Shown here: in pieces, positions 59,393-64,000 of the stretch
How the letters are laid out: the number at the start of each line of letters is the position of its first letter
Numbering within the stretch: position 1 is the first letter of the stretch
Assembly (NCBI RefSeq): GCF_048541835.1
Contig: NZ_JBLEOY010000002.1
Span: 124,001-188,000 of the forward strand
Direction: 5' to 3'
Length of the DNA stretch: 64,000 bases
Origin: QIJE01 sp048541835
GTDB taxonomy: Bacteria; SZUA-79; Acidulodesulfobacterales; Acidulodesulfobacteraceae
Notes under the pieces: generated by a model
Databases searched by the model: none
Told to the model about the DNA's origin: nothing
The model's input: only the letters and a program-made list of their open reading frames with translations
Program-made: the position numbers and the translations under genes

Positions 59393-60737
59393 AAAACTGT
59401 TGGGAAAAAACCGAGTTTTATCCGAAACAGAAGAACTTTTATGCTATTCCTATGATGCCACGTCAAAAGAATTTATGCCGGATGTTGTAGTCTTTCCGCT
59501 TAATTCAAATGAGATTTCAAGCATCGTCAAACTGTGTTTGCAGTATGATACTCCCATTGTCGGAAGGGGCTCGGGGAGCGGGTTTTCCGGCGGCAGTTTA
59601 CCCTTAAAGGGCGGGGTCGTGGTTTCATTTACGAAAATGAACCGTATTTTGGAATTAGACGAAGAAAATATGTTTGTAACAGTTGAACCCGGCATTATAA
59701 ATGCGGACCTGAAATTTTATCTTGCGGATAAAGGTTATTTCTATCCGCCCGATCCGGCAAGTTATGAATTTTCCACAATAGGCGGCAATGTCGCCGAATG
59801 TTCCGGCGGGCCCCGCGCCCTTAAATACGGTGTTACAAAAGATTATGTCGTTGACATCGAGATCGTTACCGGGGAGGGCGAGATAATAAATAGCGGTTCT
59901 AAGGCAATTAAAGATGTTTCAGGATATAATATTACTCAGCTAATGGTCGGATCTGAAGGGACACTCGGTCTTTTTTCTAAGATTACGCTCAGATTCTTAT
60001 TAAAGATCGGGGGTAGTTCGTTGATTCTCGTGTCGTTCGACGACACGGATAAAGGTGTTAAAGCGGCGATATCCTTGTTGAAACTCAGAAACAGGCCGTC
60101 AATGCTGGAATTTATGGATAAATTCTCCATAGAATCCGTGAGGAATTATTTTAAAAGTAACATAATAAAAATAGACGGGACTCTTTTGTTTATAGTAGAA
60201 GCCGACGGTTCCGAGTCGGATGTCGAAAAATCGGTTGCCGAGTATTCAAGGGTGCTGAAAGAATTCTCGCCGATTTCTCTATTTATCGCAAACGATGAAG
60301 GAGAAAAAAGGGTTATAATGGAGGCAAGAAAGGCAATTTCTCCATCCTTGCGAAGATACGGCAGCCTTAAGATAAATAACGATATAGCGGTTCCAATAGG
60401 TAAAATCAAAAATATGCTTTTTTATTTAGAGGGTATTGCGAAAAAATACGATATTCCGATAATAAATTTCGGCCATTTCGGAGACGGCAATATTCATGTA
60501 AACATTATGTTGGATAAAGAGAACGACGATATGATCAAAAAGGGAGAGGAAGCAAAACGCGATATCTTAAAAAAGGTCGTTGAATTGGGCGGAAGTTTAT
60601 CCGGAGAACATGGGATAGGATTAGAAAAAAAGGAGTTTATGAAATTAAGATATAACACTTACCATATGGATATTTTGAAAAATATAAAAAAGGCATTCGA
60701 CCCCCAAAATATAATCAATCCCGGAAAAATATTTTAA
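59364..60737 (+). CDS. glcD: FAD-linked 2-hydroxyacid oxidase/dehydrogenase, GlcD-like
   Basis: FAD enzyme of the glycolate or D-lactate type. The 457-residue protein has the FAD segment VGRGSGSGFSGGSLPLKGGVV, PDPASYEFSTIGGNVAECSGGPRALKYG, and the metal-site HFGDGNIHVN and SGEHGIGLEKKEFM. It overlaps rdgB by 29 bases and is paired with the Fe-S subunit 88 bases downstream. Substrate (glycolate, D-lactate or another) is not decided by sequence. Confidence 0.9.
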   Translation: MNQKLIKEFEKLLGKNRVLSETEELLCYSYDATSKEFMPDVVVFPLNSNEISSIVKLCLQYDTPIVGRGSGSGFSGGSLPLKGGVVVSFTKMNRILELDEENMFVTVEPGIINADLKFYLADKGYFYPPDPASYEFSTIGGNVAECSGGPRALKYGVTKDYVVDIEIVTGEGEIINSGSKAIKDVSGYNITQLMVGSEGTLGLFSKITLRFLLKIGGSSLILVSFDDTDKGVKAAISLLKLRNRPSMLEFMDKFSIESVRNYFKSNIIKIDGTLLFIVEADGSESDVEKSVAEYSRVLKEFSPISLFIANDEGEKRVIMEARKAISPSLRRYGSLKINNDIAVPIGKIKNMLFYLEGIAKKYDIPIINFGHFGDGNIHVNIMLDKENDDMIKKGEEAKRDILKKVVELGGSLSGEHGIGLEKKEFMKLRYNTYHMDILKNIKKAFDPQNIINPGKIF

Positions 60738-60825
60738 AATATTTTTCTTATCTAAAAATACCGTGCCCGCCCCTATTCCTAAATTATTTTTTCAGTCCGA
60801 TAAATATTTATAAAAGGAGTTTTTA

Positions 60826-62094
60826 TTGGAAAACGAAGATAAAAGTTACCTTAATTGTGTTCACTGCGGCAAATGCTTGCCTGTTTGTCCAACGTACAAT
60901 ATCGGCTTAAACGAGTTTTTTAGCCCGAGGGGAAGGATTAGGATAATTTCAGCCTTTAACGATAGAGTTTTACCGCTAAAGGCTTCAAAGGTTAAAGAGA
61001 CCGTTTCCGCCTGCCTTTTGTGCGAGAGATGCGTTAAAATTTGCCCGAACAATGTTGAAACAGGTAGTCTGATAATAAACGAAAAGACTCGATTAAATAG
61101 ATTTAAAGGCAATAAACTTTCTTTTGACAGGATAGCGTTGACAGTACTGAAAAATAAAAGAAAAGTTCTATTAAGGTCTGCGTTAGAATTATTAAATATG
61201 CCAATAATAGAACGTTTAAAAAAAAGATATACTCCGAAGCCGGACGAAAAACCATTTATCGGCATTGAGGATTTATACTTCAAGTCTAAAAACGGAAATG
61301 ATTTAAAACCGGTAGGCTATTTTAGCGGCTGTGTATTTGACAGCATATATTCCGGGATATCTGTCGATACGGTATCGTCTTTAGTAGAAAACGGGGTTTC
61401 GGTTTTCGTTCCGCAGATGCAGGGTTGTTGCGGGTTGCCTTTTATATCGAGCGGAGATATCGGTTCGTTTAAAGACCTTGCGCTAAATAATGCCAATGCC
61501 TTTAAAAATAAGGATATAGATCATATAATCACTTCTTGCGCATCCTGCTCCTACTCTATAAATAATCTTTATCCCCTATATTTTAATAAAAACGATGAGG
61601 GTTATGGGGAAATTATGAACTTTTCCAAAAAATTGCTTAATATATGGTCGTTTTTTAAGATATTGGAGAAGAAGGGTATCGACATGATAAAAATGGGGCG
61701 TTTAAAAGAGGAAACCGATGCAGTATTCCATATCCCGTGCCACCTTTTAAACTCCCCTGGATTTCAACCCTCTTCCTATAACGAAATGTTAATCGGTGAG
61801 GCGGGATTTATTGCCGATAAAATTAATGGTTTAAAATTGAAGTCGTTGAAACATAACTATTGCTGCGGTAACGGAGGTATGTTCAACATAAGGCACTACG
61901 GCTTGTCTAAAAAGATTACGGGGAGAAAGTTTGAGGAGATTAAAGAAGCATCTCCCCAAACCATATTGACGTCGTGTTCCGGCTGTATTTTTTCCTTGAG
62001 TGATCAAAAAGGAATTTTAAAGGAAAAACAAGTCATGCCGGTTGATCACCTTATAAGTATTTATGCCCGAAGCCTGAGGAATTTAAAAGATTAA
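60826..62094 (+). CDS. glcF: GlcF-like iron-sulfur subunit
   Basis: Electron-transfer partner of the GlcD-like oxidase. The 422-residue protein has two ferredoxin motifs (CVHCGKCLPVCPTY and CLLCERCVKICPNN) and two CCG domains (GCCGLPF with GTSCAxC-like TSCASC; NYCCGNGGMFNI with TSCSGC). The start is TTG at 60826, with AAAGGAG just before. Ends convergent, overlapping the DAGK-like gene by 12 bases. Confidence 0.9.
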   Translation: MENEDKSYLNCVHCGKCLPVCPTYNIGLNEFFSPRGRIRIISAFNDRVLPLKASKVKETVSACLLCERCVKICPNNVETGSLIINEKTRLNRFKGNKLSFDRIALTVLKNKRKVLLRSALELLNMPIIERLKKRYTPKPDEKPFIGIEDLYFKSKNGNDLKPVGYFSGCVFDSIYSGISVDTVSSLVENGVSVFVPQMQGCCGLPFISSGDIGSFKDLALNNANAFKNKDIDHIITSCASCSYSINNLYPLYFNKNDEGYGEIMNFSKKLLNIWSFFKILEKKGIDMIKMGRLKEETDAVFHIPCHLLNSPGFQPSSYNEMLIGEAGFIADKINGLKLKSLKHNYCCGNGGMFNIRHYGLSKKITGRKFEEIKEASPQTILTSCSGCIFSLSDQKGILKEKQVMPVDHLISIYARSLRNLKD

Positions 62095-63066
62095 GGACGG
62101 ATTTGCAAGCATAGTCGCGGCGTTGCTCACCTTTTCTATCTCAACCGGAAGTGTTCCGGCAAATTCTCCGTCGCATTGGTAGAATATGTTTTTATTTTGC
62201 TCGGGTTTTGAAGCCGAGACCGATATAATATCGGTCTTCAAATAAAAATCGGCATCATCGGCATGTATTCGATGAAAGCATAACGATTTTAATATAGAAA
62301 AAATTACGTCTATAGTGCCGCTTACATCACTAATTAATCTTATGTCGAACTTGTCGCTCAAAGGGGAGTTTTTCGGAAATATTTTAAATGGTCCGCCGTA
62401 ATGCATTATGTTGGATACTATAATCTGTTTCACGCCGTAGTATTCCCGGAACAGTTCATGCCCGTCTAATGTTTTGTCTGTTGAATTTTTAATGATTTTC
62501 ACATTTAGGTGAATATCCGGAAATTTGTAATTTCCGGATATTTTAATTATATTGAATATGTAATTCAGATATTTTATCGTATTATTGTACATTCTTTTTT
62601 TATTAATCCTTATTTTTTCTTCGATGTTTTTTACGATAAATGCGTCGAGACCTATTCCGGTCATGGCAAGAAAATATCTTCCGTTAGCCTTTCCGAGATT
62701 GACCTTGACCGGTTCATATTTATTTAATATTTCATTCAACGCCCCCTTTAATGAACGGGGAGTTTTGTTCTCTAACGCAAAAAGGTTAACCGTTCCCATA
62801 GGTAAATGGGCTATAGGGATCTCCGTGAAGGCAAAATGATTTATCACATGATTTAGACTTCCGTCGCCTGCCGCAACGAATATGGCGTCAAAGCAAGATG
62901 CGAACTTTTTATCTATATCGTCGGTTATCATATTCAGTGTCTTACTTTCAATCCCCTTGTTTTTTAAAAAACTTATAATAAATGACAGCCTTTTTTCGGA
63001 AAAACGCCCCGATTTTGGGTTGTAAACAATCAGAATTTTTTTTAAGCTGTATGGTTTAGATTTCAT
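62083..63066 (-). CDS. Diacylglycerol kinase-family (DagK/YegS-like) lipid kinase
   Basis: A 327-residue protein with the DAGK catalytic fold. ILIVYNPKSGRFSEKR is the N-terminal nucleotide segment, the family's GGDGTxN appears as AAGDGSLNHVI (first Gly replaced by Ala), and LPMGTVNLFALE and MTGIGLDAFIV follow. The second domain has YYGVKQIIVSNIMHYGGPF. It probably phosphorylates diacylglycerol or a related lipid in the membrane. On the minus strand, alone. Confidence 0.85.
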   Translation of the reverse strand: MKSKPYSLKKILIVYNPKSGRFSEKRLSFIISFLKNKGIESKTLNMITDDIDKKFASCFDAIFVAAGDGSLNHVINHFAFTEIPIAHLPMGTVNLFALENKTPRSLKGALNEILNKYEPVKVNLGKANGRYFLAMTGIGLDAFIVKNIEEKIRINKKRMYNNTIKYLNYIFNIIKISGNYKFPDIHLNVKIIKNSTDKTLDGHELFREYYGVKQIIVSNIMHYGGPFKIFPKNSPLSDKFDIRLISDVSGTIDVIFSILKSLCFHRIHADDADFYLKTDIISVSASKPEQNKNIFYQCDGEFAGTLPVEIEKVSNAATMLANPSLIF

Positions 63067-63384
63067 TAACTTTAGATTTTATTAAATATTGAAAATAAAT
63101 TCAATAACCGAAAATAAAATTGACGCAGAAATGTGATAGGGGGGAGGGGTTGCCGTAAGCCCTTAATTTATCGATATATTCTTTTAATGAGCGCCCGTAT
63201 TGATTTTTATTATCTCTAAATTGCGTAAAACTTGATACCTGGTACCGAATCTATTCTCTATTTTTATTACTTCTTACTTGTTTTATTGACTTTGTTAAGT
63301 TGTTATAGTATAAAAATATATGATATAATTAGTGAAGAATAAATAAAATTAGATCGCTAAATTGTGTGAATATGCGGAGGCTTT
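63067..63384 (+). promoter_or_regulatory. 318-base gap with promoter of the final gene
   Basis: No gene is seen in this AT-rich gap. On the plus strand TTGACT (63286-63291), 17 bases, TATAAA (63309-63314), and TGATATAAT (63321-63329) are candidate promoters for the downstream gene. GGAGG at 63376-63380 is its ribosome site. Confidence 0.45.
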
Positions 63385-64000
63385 ATGCACCACACCAACC
63401 CAAGTATTTTAGATAAAAAGGTTTACATACCTTACATGACGGATACGGCTTACGGCTTAAGCGCTGCATTCAGAAGATGCGGGGTAGATTCCGAGGTTAT
63501 GGATGAACCCAACAAATCAACTCTTGATTTCGGACTTAAATTTACTAACGGCAATGAATGCATGCCCTGTTTCGTGACTACCGGCGATATTGTTAAGGTT
63601 ATTGAGAAACCGGGTTTCGATGCTAAAAAATCTGTATTTTTTATGCCTACATCACCTGGTCCGTGCAAATTCGGTCAGTATAACAGGCTTCACGAGTTAG
63701 TGTTGAATAATATGGGCTATAAAGAGGTTGAATTTTTAGTGCCGAGCGCTCAAAAATCCTATACGGATTTTGTGGGGGATAAGGCGACTCTTTTTAGAAA
63801 AGCAGCCTGGGGGGGTTGTGTTACCATAGATACTTTAGAAAAAGCGCTTTATAGGGTCAGACCTTATGAGTTAAATAAGGGAGACACTGTTGCGGTTTAT
63901 AAAGAATGCATTAAGTCAGTAGTAGATGCATTAGAAAATGGGAAGGATATTTATGATACCATGGGAATGTGCGCCAAAAAGTTTGAAAAAATCCCCAGGA
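63385..64000 (+). CDS. HgdB-like domain protein (COG3581-type, activase-associated), 3' end outside window
   Basis: The frame stays open to the end of the window (205 residues). KVYIPYMTDTAYGLSAAFRRCGVDSEVM, FTNGNECMPCFVTTGDIVKVI and FFMPTSPGPCKFGQYNRLHELVL match the C-terminal domain of large acyl-CoA dehydratase activases, with the Cys ligands of the HgdB-like fold. Large activases carry it after an ATPase domain; here it is separate. The ATPase partner and dehydratase may lie downstream, outside the window. Confidence 0.85.
   Translation, partial: MHHTNPSILDKKVYIPYMTDTAYGLSAAFRRCGVDSEVMDEPNKSTLDFGLKFTNGNECMPCFVTTGDIVKVIEKPGFDAKKSVFFMPTSPGPCKFGQYNRLHELVLNNMGYKEVEFLVPSAQKSYTDFVGDKATLFRKAAWGGCVTIDTLEKALYRVRPYELNKGDTVAVYKECIKSVVDALENGKDIYDTMGMCAKKFEKIPR

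Overview
The window is AT-rich bacterial chromosome (roughly 35-40% GC by eye) that is gene-dense, with no tRNA, rRNA, CRISPR array, insertion sequence or prophage that I can see. Most of it is core housekeeping. The accessory part is a large block of sulfur-oxidation and sulfur-trafficking genes with multiheme cytochromes. Gene content and order (ffh-rpsP-rimM-trmD-rplS, rpmF-plsX-fabHKDG-acpP-fabF-rpiB-glyA-nrdR-rib-nusB, CxxCH cytochromes, FabK, NtrC-type regulation, two-subunit pyruvate carboxylase) suggest a Gram-negative bacterium of the old deltaproteobacterial grade. The sulfur genes would fit an acidophilic sulfur-cycling lineage such as Acidulodesulfobacterales/SZUA-79, but that assignment is an inference from memory and not proven here.

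Layout: 1-12209 (+) holds the end of tpiA, a DsrE-like protein, hisS, a HAD hydrolase, a two-subunit pyruvate carboxylase, a Memo-family protein, gltX, rnhB, yraN, a split glutamine-dependent NAD synthetase and rsmI. 12227-16506 (-) holds the ffh ribosome/tRNA-modification operon and a membrane protein. 16957-21991 (+) is a sulfur-trafficking operon: triheme cytochrome, YeeE/YedE transporter, two TusA-fold proteins (one without the catalytic Cys-Pro), DsrE-fold proteins, a periplasmic tandem rhodanese and a CpxP-like protein. 22035-23987 (-) holds a pentaheme lipoprotein cytochrome and a TetR regulator. 24552-29195 (+) holds an outer-membrane porin and an NtrC-type two-component pair. 29454-33758 (+) is a reduced sox operon (soxY, soxZ, soxB, a monoheme cytochrome and two exported DsrE-like proteins) behind a good sigma-54 promoter with tandem upstream repeats. 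34017-35826 holds CcdA, a TlpA-like thioredoxin and a small exported protein of 36-bp tandem repeats. 35925-39098 holds an SDR dehydrogenase and a GH15 glucoamylase. 39106-41531 (-) is dnaX-ebfC-recR. 41613-58174 (+) runs from valS through fatty-acid and riboflavin biosynthesis to nusB and rph. 58177-64000 holds a MORN-like protein, rdgB, a GlcD/GlcF-type oxidase pair, a diacylglycerol-kinase-family protein and the start of a COG3581-type dehydratase-activase domain protein.

The main discovery is a gene that ordinary ORF calling splits. At 57186-57452, between nusB and rph, lies a TusA-family protein with an in-frame TGA exactly where the catalytic cysteine belongs, followed at once by a hairpin with the features of a bacterial SECIS element. 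It is best read as a selenocysteine-containing TusA. Together with the canonical TusA and the Cys-less TusA at 19042-19593, the window carries three active-site versions of one fold. The sulfur genes suggest this scheme: Sox proteins, rhodanese and exported DsrE proteins handle sulfur in the periplasm, YeeE imports it, TusA/DsrE relays carry it inside, and the c-type cytochromes take the electrons, with CcdA/TlpA supporting thiol redox and cytochrome maturation.
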